64,000 nt of DNA from Methylobacterium sp. J-076 (lineage in GTDB: Bacteria > Pseudomonadota > Alphaproteobacteria > Rhizobiales > Beijerinckiaceae), in assembly GCF_022829405.1 (NCBI RefSeq), contig NZ_JAKSXW010000090.1, positions 62,001 to 126,000 of the forward strand, in the 5' to 3' direction. Position numbers and translations under genes: made by a program. Under the pieces are notes generated by a model. It did no database searches. It saw only the letters and a program-made list of their open reading frames with translations, and had not been told where the DNA came from. Position 1 is the stretch's first letter; each line of letters opens with the position of its first letter. Of the stretch, positions 44,334-53,339 are shown one piece after another.

Positions 44334-45206
44334 ATGTCCCTCTACCGCTCGTTCCTGTTCGCCCCCGGCAACCATGCGAGGCGCACGGAGAAGGCGCTCT
44401 CCCTAGGCGCCGACGCCGTCATCCTCGATCTCGAGGATGCCTGTCCCGCTGCGGAGAAGATCGCCACCCGGGCCGTCGTGGTGGAGGCGCTCCAGCGGCC
44501 GCGGAAGGCCCGGGGCTATGTCCGGGTGAACCCTCTCTCCACGGAGTACGGCTACGGCGACATCGTCGCGACGGTGCGGGCCGGCGTCGACGGGCTCGTG
44601 ATCCCGAAGATCGAGCGGGCCGACGAGTTGCGCACCGCGGTCTGGCTCGTGGAGCAGATCGAGCGTGAGCAGGGCCTTGAGCCCGGGGCCCTCGACCTCC
44701 TCCCGATCATCGAGACCGGCCTCGGGCTCGCCAATGTCCGCGCCATCGCCGAGGCCGGCACCCGGGTGCACCGCCTCGCCTTCGGGGCGGGCGACTTCAC
44801 CCTCGACCTGGACATCGCATGGTCGCCCGACGAGGCCGAATTCGCTCCCTACCGCGCCGCCATGGTGCTGGCCTCGCGGGCGGCGGGCCTCGAGCCGCCG
44901 ATCGATACGGTCTGGGTCAACCTGCCGGACACGGACGGCTTCGCACGCTCGGCTGCCAGGGCGCGGGCCCTAGGCTTCCAGGGCAAGCTCTGCATCCACC
45001 CGGATCAGGTCGCCGTAGTGCACGCCGCCTTCTCGCCGTCCGCCGATCAGATCACATGGGCGACGAAGGTTGTCGCGGCCTTCGAGGAGGCGGAACGTAC
45101 GGGCTCGGCGGCGATCCGCGTCGACGGCCAGTTCATCGATTATCCCTTCGTCTACAAAGCCCGGCGCATCCTGGTCGCGGCTCAGGCCTCAGACGTCGCA
45201 CACTGA
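44334..45206 (+). CDS. CitE-like CoA ester lyase (HpcH/HpaI family)
   Basis: A 290-residue TIM-barrel lyase: SLYRSFLFAPGNHARRTEKALSLGADAVILDLEDACP at the N-terminus, RVNPLSTEYGYGD, DLLPIIETGLGLANV (metal-ligand Glu), AFGAGDFTLDLDI and GFQGKLCIHPDQV. It is shorter than the malyl-CoA-lyase-like protein at 29211 and nearer the citrate lyase beta/citramalyl-CoA lyase type. It is the last gene of operon D, 26 bases after permease 2. It probably splits a hydroxyacyl-CoA derived from the imported compound. Confidence 0.9.
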   Translation: MSLYRSFLFAPGNHARRTEKALSLGADAVILDLEDACPAAEKIATRAVVVEALQRPRKARGYVRVNPLSTEYGYGDIVATVRAGVDGLVIPKIERADELRTAVWLVEQIEREQGLEPGALDLLPIIETGLGLANVRAIAEAGTRVHRLAFGAGDFTLDLDIAWSPDEAEFAPYRAAMVLASRAAGLEPPIDTVWVNLPDTDGFARSAARARALGFQGKLCIHPDQVAVVHAAFSPSADQITWATKVVAAFEEAERTGSAAIRVDGQFIDYPFVYKARRILVAAQASDVAH

Positions 45207-45685
45207 CACGTGCCATTTACAGATCTTCGCGGCTCGCCCGTGCCAGGTGCGAGTTGATGAGATTGAGAACGGGCACTTCGGCAGGTTTGCGCAATCGTAG
45301 AACAGTCACGGCACCGCGCTTGAGCGGTACCGTTTAGCCTGTGCAGGGCGAGCCCGATGTCCCACCGATGCTTGGGCACGACCGCCTATGCCATTGTGTC
45401 AACGGCTCGAATGCGCTTCCCCCCAAACTCGCCTATGGGTTGTCCGGGAGGAACTTAGTCCAACGAACGACCCTATCGTCCACATTCATGAATCCCGAGA
45501 GTCGACCTTGGTCGATGCTGAGGCCGAAGCACTCCACCGACTGAAAAGATGGCGTCGTGCCTGCAGCTCATCGTGATCGCATCTGGGTCGTTCGTAGGGA
45601 AACGGCCCTCCCGCTTCCGACCCAACCTCGCCGTCAAGGGTACTCTACGGCCTGCCCGTAAACGGACGTGGGATCAGCGCCCACG
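45207..45685. other. Spacer with repeat remnants
   Basis: No gene supported. At 45601-45670 it has a copy of the interspersed repeat (AAACGGCCCTCCCGCTTC, CCGACCCAACCTCGCCGTCA, then GTAAACGGACGTGG). It separates operon D from the convergent hydrolase gene; I see no clear terminator hairpin with a T-run. Confidence 0.5.
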
Positions 45686-46432
45686 TCATCGCTCTCCGAC
45701 GTGCAGGGACCGGCCGAAGAGCGCAAGCATTGCGCTCCAACCCTGTTCGGCCGCAGCAGGGTCGTAGACAGGGAAGTCCGGCATCATCCAGCCATGCGCG
45801 GCCGGATACGTCCGCGTTGTGAACCGCACGCCAGCCTCCGTCAGTGCCCCCTCCAGTCGCTCAGCCATTGCAGGCGGATAGCTGCCATCGTTCTCCGCCG
45901 CGCCGATGTAAACTTCCGCCCTTAGTTTGGCAGCGAACAGGTGGGGGCTCGTCGGCGCATCGGTCGCAAGATTGCCCCCGTGAAAGCTTGCAGCCGCGGC
46001 GAACCGCTCGGGATAGGTTCCCGCTGTGGCCAAGGCCATGCCGCCGCCCATGCAGAAGCCCACCACCCCGATCTTCCGGCCTTCGACGTCGTCACGCGTG
46101 TCGAGGTAAGCCAGCATGGCCTCTGCATCTTCAGCGGCCTTTAAAGGGCTCGTTGTGGCCATCAGCGGCCCGAGGACTGCGCGGAAGTCACCCGCGAACA
46201 CTTCCTTCGGCACGAATGGCCCGTAGGGTCCGTAGCGGTAGAAGAGATCCGGGAGCAGGACGATGTAGCCAGCGTCAGCGAGCTGCTGAGCCATGTCGAG
46301 CATCGCCGGCCTGATGCCACCTGCGTCCATGTAGAAGATCACCGCAGTCCATGGTCCGCCGCTTGCGGGGGTCACAACGTGTGAAGGGCAGTCGCCGTCG
46401 CGCGTCCGGATCGTAACTTGCTCGATCGGCAT
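45686..46432 (-). CDS. Dienelactone hydrolase family protein
   Basis: A 248-residue alpha/beta hydrolase. The nucleophile elbow GVVGFCMGGGMA carries the Cys typical of dienelactone hydrolases (about residue 126), and AENDGSYPP and RTYPAAHGWMM provide the Asp region and the His. VTPASGGPWTAVIFYMDAGGIRP is the usual N-terminal strand set. Known members hydrolyse dienelactones in (chloro)aromatic breakdown, but most genomic copies have no known substrate. It stands alone between repeat-scarred spacers. Confidence 0.9.
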   Translation of the reverse strand: MPIEQVTIRTRDGDCPSHVVTPASGGPWTAVIFYMDAGGIRPAMLDMAQQLADAGYIVLLPDLFYRYGPYGPFVPKEVFAGDFRAVLGPLMATTSPLKAAEDAEAMLAYLDTRDDVEGRKIGVVGFCMGGGMALATAGTYPERFAAAASFHGGNLATDAPTSPHLFAAKLRAEVYIGAAENDGSYPPAMAERLEGALTEAGVRFTTRTYPAAHGWMMPDFPVYDPAAAEQGWSAMLALFGRSLHVGER

Positions 46433-46944
46433 GGGATGCTCCTCAGCCGGACATTCGCGGTGTCCGCTTCAACCCGTTTACGACCACGAGCGGACTAACC
46501 ACAAACCACCCACCCCGGTCATTCAGAGAACCATGCCGGCGGGGCTGGATTTGGCCGTAAGCGGAATGGCTGCTTCGGAGTTTATGCGGTAGGTAACCGG
46601 ACCTCGACCCCCCGGCTTCGAGCGTTCGGTTAGACGCAAACGGCACCTCTCCGGTCGGTCAAGCTACCTTGCTTATGGCAACGCCGAACTCGCCGTGAAC
46701 TCGGCGATCAAGATCACCAACATCATCGCCCCACTGCTACTCGTCGTAGTGGTGGCTGGTGGGTGACAGGGCGTGGACCGAGCAAAGCCTCCACGCCGGC
46801 CTACTTGCTGCGGCATCACTCCCCGTTCGAGGCAACCTAATTCCGGTGGCGGAGGATCATCCGCGCTTCCGAAGCGATTGATCCTGGACTGGCGTCGACC
46901 GGTGGAAGGCTCTTCCATCCAGTGGTTCGGCGCCACTGGAGAAA
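46433..46944. other. Spacer with repeat remnants and a possible short membrane ORF
   Basis: Near 46460-46585 are degraded repeat halves (GTGTCCGCTTCAACCCG and TTTGGCCGTAAGCGGAATG). At 46674-46766 one frame reads YGNAELAVNSAIKITNIIAP followed by a short hydrophobic tail and a stop. It looks protein-like but has no in-frame ATG nearby, so it is probably a remnant. Confidence 0.4.
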
Positions 46945-48132
46945 ATGACACGCATGAAGGCGCTGACTTGGCAAAGCAGGGGCAAGATCTCCTGCGAGAC
47001 CGTTCCCGACCCGAAGATCGAACATGGCCGTGACGTCATCATCAAGGTGACTGCCTGCGCGATCTGCGGATCCGACCTCCACCTCATGGGCGGGTTCATG
47101 CCGACGATGGAGTGCGGCGACGTCCTTGGGCACGAGACGATGGGCGAGGTCATCGAGGTCGGGCGCGACAACCGGAAGCTCAAGGTCGGCGACCGCATCG
47201 TGGTGCCCTTCACCATCTGCTGCGGCGAGTGCCGGCAGTGCAAGTGGGGCAACTGGAGTTGCTGCGAGCGCACCAACCCGAACGGCAAGCTCCAGGCCGA
47301 GACCTACGGCTACCCCCTGGCCGGCCTGTTCGGCTTCTCGCACATCACCGGGGGGTTCGCCGGCGGCCAGGCCGAGTACCTGCGGGTGCCCTACGCCGAC
47401 GTCGGCCCCATCGTGGTCCCCGAGGGTCTCAGTGACGAGCAGGTTCTGTTCCTCAGCGACATCTTCCCGACGGCCTATCAGGCCGCCGAGCACTGCGACA
47501 TCGGCCCGGAGGACACCGTCGCCATCTGGGGCTGCGGCCCGGTCGGCGTACTCGCGGTGAAGTGCTGCCTGATGCTGGGCGCAAAGCGCGTCATCGCCAT
47601 CGACAGCGTGCCGGAGCGCCTCGCCCTGGCCCGCGAGGCCGGCGCCGAGACCATCGACCTGTCGACCGAGAACGTCCAAAACACACTGATGGAGATGACC
47701 CATGGCCTGGGTCCGGATTCGGTCATCGAGGCGGTCGGCATGGAGTCGCACGGGGCCGACACCACCCTCCAGAAGGTGTCCTCCGCCATCATGGAGCACA
47801 CCGTCAGCCTGGAGCGTCCCTTCGCCCTAAACCAGGCAATCCTGGCCTGCCGTCCGGGCGGAAACGTCTCGATGCCGGGCGTCTTCGCGGGGCCGGTCGG
47901 TCCCGTCGCCCTCGGCGTCCTGATGAACAAGGGCCTGACCCTGAAGACCGGCCAGACCCACATGGTCCGATACATGAAGCCGCTGATGGAGCGCATCCAG
48001 AACGGCGACATCGACCCGTCCTTCATCATCAGCCACCGCTCCACCAACCTGGAGGATGGCCCGGCGCTGTACGACATGTTCCGGGACAAGAAGGACAACT
48101 GCACCAAGGTCGTGTTCAAGCCGCACGGCTGA
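46945..48132 (+). CDS. Zinc-dependent alcohol dehydrogenase (formaldehyde-dehydrogenase-like MDR)
   Basis: A 395-residue medium-chain dehydrogenase. Catalytic zinc site: Cys in ACAICGSDLH (about 38) and GHETMGEV (His about 65). Structural zinc site: the Cys cluster in ICCGECRQCKWGNWSCCERT. NAD motif: AIWGCGPVGVLAVK. The long insert PNGKLQAETYGYPLAGLFG and length place it with glutathione-independent formaldehyde dehydrogenase-like and related ADHs often found in Rhizobiales stress loci. The cupin gene follows after 76 bases. The substrate is unknown. Confidence 0.92.
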   Translation: MTRMKALTWQSRGKISCETVPDPKIEHGRDVIIKVTACAICGSDLHLMGGFMPTMECGDVLGHETMGEVIEVGRDNRKLKVGDRIVVPFTICCGECRQCKWGNWSCCERTNPNGKLQAETYGYPLAGLFGFSHITGGFAGGQAEYLRVPYADVGPIVVPEGLSDEQVLFLSDIFPTAYQAAEHCDIGPEDTVAIWGCGPVGVLAVKCCLMLGAKRVIAIDSVPERLALAREAGAETIDLSTENVQNTLMEMTHGLGPDSVIEAVGMESHGADTTLQKVSSAIMEHTVSLERPFALNQAILACRPGGNVSMPGVFAGPVGPVALGVLMNKGLTLKTGQTHMVRYMKPLMERIQNGDIDPSFIISHRSTNLEDGPALYDMFRDKKDNCTKVVFKPHG

Positions 48133-48208
48133 ACACCCCCGACGGGGCCGGAACACGTGCGCCAAGCACATCTGGCCCCAAACAACAATAATAAATGGAT
48201 GACAACCG

Positions 48209-48679
48209 ATGCCGAACTATGCTTTCGAAGAGGGCAACATCACCTGGCGGACGCTGGACTGGCTCCCGCACATCGCGTTCTTCGTCTACAAGGTCGACGA
48301 GGAGAGCCGCATCGTCGACGTCGTGTTCAAGTTCGCGGCCAACCAAAAGGTGATGCTCCATCGGCACAAGTGCCCCTACGTCACCCTGGTGATGCAGGGC
48401 GAGCTTCGGTTCTACCGCGAGAACGGGGAGATGAAGGAGGTCCGTCCGACCGGAAGCTACGTCTCCGGTGCTGCCAACGGCGAGCCTCACATGGAGGGCG
48501 GCGGCGATGAGGACGCCATCGTGTTTTTTAGCAATCGCAACATAGAAGACGCGCTCTACGAGTTCCTCGACGACAGCGGAAACCCGGTGCAGGTCCTCGG
48601 CATCGCGGACTTCAAGGCACAGCTTGCCGACCAGGTGTCCTCCGGGACCTATGCCAGGGTCGAGGGAAGACTCGTCTGA
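48209..48679 (+). CDS. Cupin domain protein
   Basis: A 156-residue single-domain cupin. KVMLHRHKCPYVTLVMQGELRFY supplies cupin motif 1 (two His and a following Tyr in place of the usual pattern), and GSYVSGAANGEPHMEGGGDEDAIVFF motif 2 with its His. The general layout resembles ChrR/2,4'-dihydroxyacetophenone dioxygenase-type cupins, which bind a metal. Together with the alcohol dehydrogenase 76 bases upstream it may form a two-gene unit. No function can be assigned. Confidence 0.8.
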   Translation: MPNYAFEEGNITWRTLDWLPHIAFFVYKVDEESRIVDVVFKFAANQKVMLHRHKCPYVTLVMQGELRFYRENGEMKEVRPTGSYVSGAANGEPHMEGGGDEDAIVFFSNRNIEDALYEFLDDSGNPVQVLGIADFKAQLADQVSSGTYARVEGRLV

Positions 48680-49164
48680 GCGACTAAAACCGCTCTCCGG
48701 GCGCTGGATCGCACGTGCGAGACTCCTATCGCGCGGAGCTTATAGAAAGGCCAACTGCAGGCGTGACCCTACGCCTGCCTACGTTGGTCGTTGAACGGCG
48801 GCTGCACGTATTGCGTGGACGGGGTCTGCATCCTGAGATGCGGGTCGGAGGCGTCGGTCTTAGGGCTGCCCTGTCGCACCGACTTCCAACGTAAGAGCGT
48901 GTTCAACGCGCTCCTCGCGCGATGGTGTCCGAAAGCGTCGGAGGTCAGCCTCGGATCTTCCGGTGCCTGCGGCCATACGGATGCTCCCGAGGCTTCCTGC
49001 CGACCCCCGGCGGCCGTTACGCCTAGAGGCCCTCAGGTTGGAGGTCCGCCATCGCCGAGATCCCGATGTCGGACCTGGCTGAATTTGCCCCTCCGGTTAA
49101 GAGTGCACGGCGCCAGCTTGACGGCGGTGCGTTGGGATCGAGACCGCCACGTAAGTTTGGCGGA
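48680..49164. other. Spacer without a supported gene
   Basis: Open frames exist on both strands but none has a recognisable product or a good ribosome site. I see no repeat core or strong terminator here. Confidence 0.4.
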
Positions 49165-49449
49165 TCACCTGTGGGCTTCAAGCGAGGCCACCGCGTCGCC
49201 GTTCCAGACGATGCCGAACCCGGCATCCGCGACGGCCTCGGTGGCGACCGCCTTCCAGTCCGAGAGCGGGCGGTCTTCCGCCCGGGCGAAGACGCGCTCG
49301 CAAATCTGGCTGACGCTGCCGACGGAGGCGGCGCCGCGCTCGGCCCAGTGCCGGTTCAGGGGGATCAGGGCGGCATCGTAAAGACGTGCCCGCTCGTTCA
49401 TGGCTAGAAGATCCAGCCGCATGTCATCGATCTCGGCAGGTCCGATCAT
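49165..49449 (-). CDS. Hypothetical protein
   Basis: A 94-residue, probably helical protein: DDMRLDLLAMNERARLYDAALIPLNRHWAERG followed by QICERVFARAEDRPLSDWKAVATEAVADAGFG. No signal peptide, no membrane helix and no family recognised. AGGGAAG lies about nine bases before the ATG, supporting the start. The secreted-protein gene begins on the same strand about 50 bases upstream of it. Confidence 0.55.
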   Translation of the reverse strand: MIGPAEIDDMRLDLLAMNERARLYDAALIPLNRHWAERGAASVGSVSQICERVFARAEDRPLSDWKAVATEAVADAGFGIVWNGDAVASLEAHR

Positions 49450-49501
49450 GTCCGGGCTTCCCTATGCTGGTGTCGGCAGGTCCATGCGTCTGAACGCGTG
49501 C

Positions 49502-49855
49502 CTATGGCAGGGCGCCGATCATGCCCTTGGCCTCGGTCATCGTGTTCTCGCAGGCGCGCTGGTCTCCACGCCGGTCCTCCTCGCCCGCCCGCAGGATCAG
49601 GGTCCGCGCGCCGACGACATGGTCGGCCGTCGAGACCGTAGCGGGGTCGCTGGGCGTGTCTTTGCGGGCGGCGGTCACCCCGCGCGGCGAGCCCGTCCGC
49701 AACGAGCGCCCGGCCTGCAGGCCAGCGACCTGCACCGCACCTGCACTGTCGAGGCGGCGCTCGATGGTGCCGATCTGCTCGGCGCAGGAGGACGCCAGGG
49801 CCGGAAGCGGCGAGATTGTGAGGCTGAGGGTTGCCAGGATGGGTGCTAAGCGCAT
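49502..49855 (-). CDS. Hypothetical secreted protein with two Cys
   Basis: A 117-residue protein with a signal peptide (MRLAPILATLSLTISPLPALASS, cleavage near ALA-SS). The mature part begins SCAEQIGTIERRLDSAGA and has a second Cys near the C-terminus (QRACENTMTEAKGM), so a disulfide may tie the two ends. The frame continues upstream to 49933, but the signal peptide fixes the ATG at 49855. I recall similar small exported proteins in Methylobacterium; function unknown. Confidence 0.65.
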   Translation of the reverse strand: MRLAPILATLSLTISPLPALASSCAEQIGTIERRLDSAGAVQVAGLQAGRSLRTGSPRGVTAARKDTPSDPATVSTADHVVGARTLILRAGEEDRRGDQRACENTMTEAKGMIGALP

Positions 49856-50155
49856 TGGGGTGCTTTCGGTGGGTGGCAGCATCGCAGTTGCGCTCGACGA
49901 GCGATTAACTCGATGCCGTCCCTCACGCGGCACTGCAAGGGTAGCGTCGGTACAACGGCGGAGAAGGCGTGTTGTTGCACTGCAATATCAGACGCGGGAC
50001 TAGATTGCGTTTCGGCATGGCGCCGAGCCGGACGACCCGTCGGCGAGCTCGGTTCGCTGTCGACTGGTTCACCCGGTCCATCGGCATTCGGCAGTATTCC
50101 GTTGATCGACTATTGATGAGGGGGGCACGAGGAAACGGCCTTTAGCCACGCGCGG
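49856..50155. other. Spacer, no gene seen
   Basis: 300 bases between the secreted-protein gene and the antiporter stop codon. It should carry the promoter of the secreted-protein gene; no further structure recognised. Confidence 0.4.
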
Positions 50156-51436
50156 TCAGGCCGTGGGACGGGGAAGGGTCAGGTCCAGCTGAGCGCTTTC
50201 CGTGTCCCGTCCCATCCTGCGGTCGAGGGCGCGCAGCACCAGCGTAACCGTGAAGCCGTGTAGGAGGATGGAGATCAGGACGGTGAGGCCGGCCGTCGAC
50301 CACAGAAGATCCGTTCCATCAAAGGACGCGTGACCCGTCGCGAACGCCAAGTAGTAGACCGTCCCCAGCCCGCGGATGCCGAAGAAGCTGACGACGGCAC
50401 GGTCCTCCGAGGACCGACCGCTACCGATCAGGCCAATCCAGCAGCTAAGGGGCCGGACGATCAGGACGGCGACCAGCGCGAAGGCGACGGCGGGCCAAGT
50501 CAGGTCGTATAGCAGTCCCCCGCCGATGAGCACCGCCCCGAACCCGACGAGCAGAACCATCATCAGGAGACGTTCGAGCTGCTCGGCGTAGTCATGCATC
50601 TTGCGATGGTAGTCATGCCCGCGGCTGGAAGAGCGCAGCGCGACGGCCGACGCGAACACGCCAACGAAGCCGTAGCCGTCGACGATCTGGACGCATCCGT
50701 AGGCGATGCAGGTCACGCCGAGTGCCACGAAGCCGTCGCCGGTGCGGGAGAGCTTCGACAGGTTGGGCAGGTGGAACATCAGCCATCCTAGCGCCCGCCC
50801 TATCGCCGCCCCGAGGACGGCGCCGACGGCGATCTTCCAGAGCACGTCGACGGCAAGCCAGTGAGACCACGAAAAACCGGCCAGGCCGCCGGTACCAGCC
50901 AGAGCGATGGCGAGGTTCACGAACGGGAAGGCGAGGCCGTCATTGAGACCCGCCTCGGAGGTCAGGGCGAACCGCGGCTCGTCCTCGTGGGCCTCGTCGG
51001 GGTGGCCGACCTGGACGTCGGATGCCAGAACCGGGTCCGTCGGGGCCAGGGACGACCCTAGGAGAAGGGCCGAGGCAAGACCGAGCCCGAGAAGGGCCGA
51101 CCCCAGCGCGGTCAGCGCGAGAATGGTCAGGGGCATGCCGATGCCGAGGAGGCGCCACGTCATCGACCAGCTCCGCCAACCGAAGAGGCGGTCGATCTTG
51201 AGGCCGGCCCCCATCAGCGAGATCACGACCACGGCCTCGGTGGCATGCTCGATGAGCTTGGCATGGGAGCCAGGATGGGGCGTGAGCTCACCGATGGCGG
51301 GGATGACCGACAGGGCTGCGCCGATCCCGACGCAACAGATGGGAAGCGACAGGGGCAGAGCCCGAAGCACCATCGGCAACCAAGCCGTCAGAAGCACCAG
51401 GACACCGAACCCGGCGACGACGACATAGGTTTCCAT
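50156..51436 (-). CDS. Cation:proton antiporter (CPA1/NhaP type)
   Basis: A 426-residue membrane protein with about twelve hydrophobic helices. LGSSLAPTDPVLASDVQVG and ALTSEAGLNDGLAFPFVNLAIA are the conserved CPA1 blocks, the latter with the Asn-Asp pair at the ion-binding site. It exchanges Na+ or K+ for H+ and would help in salt or pH stress. It lacks a long cytoplasmic C-terminal domain. The gene stands alone at the start of the minus-strand stress-type block. Confidence 0.9.
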   Translation of the reverse strand: METYVVVAGFGVLVLLTAWLPMVLRALPLSLPICCVGIGAALSVIPAIGELTPHPGSHAKLIEHATEAVVVISLMGAGLKIDRLFGWRSWSMTWRLLGIGMPLTILALTALGSALLGLGLASALLLGSSLAPTDPVLASDVQVGHPDEAHEDEPRFALTSEAGLNDGLAFPFVNLAIALAGTGGLAGFSWSHWLAVDVLWKIAVGAVLGAAIGRALGWLMFHLPNLSKLSRTGDGFVALGVTCIAYGCVQIVDGYGFVGVFASAVALRSSSRGHDYHRKMHDYAEQLERLLMMVLLVGFGAVLIGGGLLYDLTWPAVAFALVAVLIVRPLSCWIGLIGSGRSSEDRAVVSFFGIRGLGTVYYLAFATGHASFDGTDLLWSTAGLTVLISILLHGFTVTLVLRALDRRMGRDTESAQLDLTLPRPTA

Positions 51437-51588
51437 GTGGACTCAAGTGATTTCGGAAACCTCGGTTCAATGAATCGAACTATCCGCGACGATGGCGACA
51501 GGTCCGTGCCGACCGGGCCGGTCGGACAAGTCTGATGGAATGCCCGCGGACCGAGGATGTCGCCATGTCCAGTTCCGCCGGCCCCCTC

Positions 51589-51966
51589 CTACTTCCGCGG
51601 CTTTCCATCGTCGTCAAGGGCGACGTAGGTAAAGACCCCTTCGGTGACCTTCTCGGGATCGCCGCCTGTCCTATCACGCACCCAGACCTCGACCTTCACG
51701 CCCAACGACGTCTCGCCGACCTGCTGCAGGGCGCAGTAGCAACTCACCTCGTCGCCGACCGCAATCGGCCGTAGGAAGCGCATCGCGTCGATGCTGACGG
51801 TCGCGACGCGCCCCCTGGTGCGCTGGGCGGCGAAGGTTCCGCCCGCCAGGTCCATCTGGGACACCGTCCAGCCGCCGAAGATGGCGCCGGCCGCGTTGGT
51901 GTCGCGTGGCATGGCGATGGTGCGCAGGTGTGGGCCATCGGAGACGTTCGGGACCGTGTCGCTCAT
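51589..51966 (-). CDS. YciA-like acyl-CoA thioesterase
   Basis: A 125-residue hotdog-fold thioesterase. RTIAMPRDTNAAGAIFGGWTVSQMDLAGG is the YciA/BFIT-type catalytic block, containing the conserved Asp-Thr-Asn and the later Asp. VATVSIDAMRFLRPIAVGDEVSCY completes the domain. It hydrolyses acyl-CoA thioesters in known relatives. ATG 51966 is chosen because homology starts there; the frame above is open but unrelated. Confidence 0.9.
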   Translation of the reverse strand: MSDTVPNVSDGPHLRTIAMPRDTNAAGAIFGGWTVSQMDLAGGTFAAQRTRGRVATVSIDAMRFLRPIAVGDEVSCYCALQQVGETSLGVKVEVWVRDRTGGDPEKVTEGVFTYVALDDDGKPRK

Positions 51967-52027
51967 ATCGTATGCCTCGCCCCTGGTTTCGGTCGGGTCG
52001 AAAAACGGACAATCGGCGTGGAAAAGT

Positions 52028-53242
52028 TCATGTCCGAGCGCCGTTCCCTGATCGCACCGGGGCCGCCGCGGCCGGGGCACCCTTCGGGGCGTCCTGGCCG
52101 GATGCAGGGCAGACCGCCTCGGCCGGCATGACGCCGGCGCCGGCCCGTTCGAGTTGTCCGGTGACCGAGGCGATGAGCTCGTTCCAGCTCGCCTCGAACG
52201 AGGCGACGGCCTTGGCCTCCAGCGTGGTGGCGACGTCAGCCATGTCGATGCCGAGCCGCTCCAATTCGTTGAGAATGGCCTGGGCCGCGCCGGCGGGCGC
52301 ATGGATCGTGTCCGGCCGGATACGGCCATGATCTGCTACGGCGCGAAGCGTCGGCTGCGCCATGGTGTTGACCGTCTCGGGCCCGGCGAGCTCGACGACG
52401 TAACGGGTGTCGTCGAGGGCCTTGTCCTTCACCCCGGTGGATGCCCATAGAAGGCGTTGGGGCCGTGCTCCCTTCAGGGCGTGCCAGCGCGCGGAGGCGA
52501 CGCTGTCCTCCCATACCCCGTATGCGAGGCGGGCGTTGGCGATGGCCGCCTGGCCACGGACGCGGTCGCGTTCGACGGCATTGCCTGCCCCCTCCGCCAG
52601 CCGGCGGTCCACCTCGATGTCGACGCGGCTGAGGAAGAACGAGGCGACGCTCTCCACCCCAACGAGGCTTTCGCCGGCGGCCGCCCGACGTTCGAGTCCA
52701 GTGAGGAACCCGTCGAGCACCGCCTCGTAGCGGGCCACCGAGAAAATCAGGGTCACGTTGACCGAGATGCCCTCCGCCAGGCAGGTCGAGATGGCGGGCA
52801 GGCCGGCATCTGTCGCGGGGATCTTGATATAGAGGTTCGGTCTGTCGACCAGCCACCACAGGCCGCGCGCCTCGGCCACAGTGCGCTCGGTATCGCCCGA
52901 GATGCGCGGATCGACCTCGATGGATACCCGGCCGTCGCGGCCGCCGGTACGGTCGTAGACCGGACGGAGGACGTCGCAGGCGGTCCGGACGTCCCAGGCG
53001 GTCAGCAGCCGAACCGTCTCGCCGATGGCGGTCCCACGCAGCGCCAGATCGCGCACGTGGCCGTCGTAGCCCTCGCCGGCCCCGATGGCCTTGGCGAAAA
53101 TGGTCGGGTTGGTGGTGATGCCGATGACACCATCGCGCTCGACCGCTTCCGCAAGGGCGCCGGACTCGATCATGGGCCGGCTGAGGTCATCCAACCAAAT
53201 GGCGACGCCGGCCGCTGCGAGGTCATGGAGGGGATCGGTCAT
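52028..53242 (-). CDS. tal: Transaldolase
   Basis: A 404-residue transaldolase of the longer, TalB-unlike class found in actinobacteria and many alphaproteobacteria. The Schiff-base Lys lies in NLYIKIPATDAGLPA (about residue 139). WLDDLSRPMI and GITTNPTIFAKAI are N-terminal markers, and NVTLIFS, VASFFLSRVD and LLWASTGVKDKALDDTRYV later ones. It transfers a dihydroxyacetone unit in the pentose phosphate pathway. The last 35 residues are Ala/Pro/Gly-rich and look like a non-catalytic tail. Its location in a stress-type block suggests an accessory copy. Confidence 0.92.
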   Translation of the reverse strand: MTDPLHDLAAAGVAIWLDDLSRPMIESGALAEAVERDGVIGITTNPTIFAKAIGAGEGYDGHVRDLALRGTAIGETVRLLTAWDVRTACDVLRPVYDRTGGRDGRVSIEVDPRISGDTERTVAEARGLWWLVDRPNLYIKIPATDAGLPAISTCLAEGISVNVTLIFSVARYEAVLDGFLTGLERRAAAGESLVGVESVASFFLSRVDIEVDRRLAEGAGNAVERDRVRGQAAIANARLAYGVWEDSVASARWHALKGARPQRLLWASTGVKDKALDDTRYVVELAGPETVNTMAQPTLRAVADHGRIRPDTIHAPAGAAQAILNELERLGIDMADVATTLEAKAVASFEASWNELIASVTGQLERAGAGVMPAEAVCPASGQDAPKGAPAAAAPVRSGNGART

Positions 53243-53339
53243 CGGTTCTTTCCGTCAGGGCGGATGGGTGGGAGCCGTCCCCCGTGGGCCGGCGTCGGCC
53301 GTGCCGACCAACCCCCGTGAGTGACCGTCGGGTGCCGGT

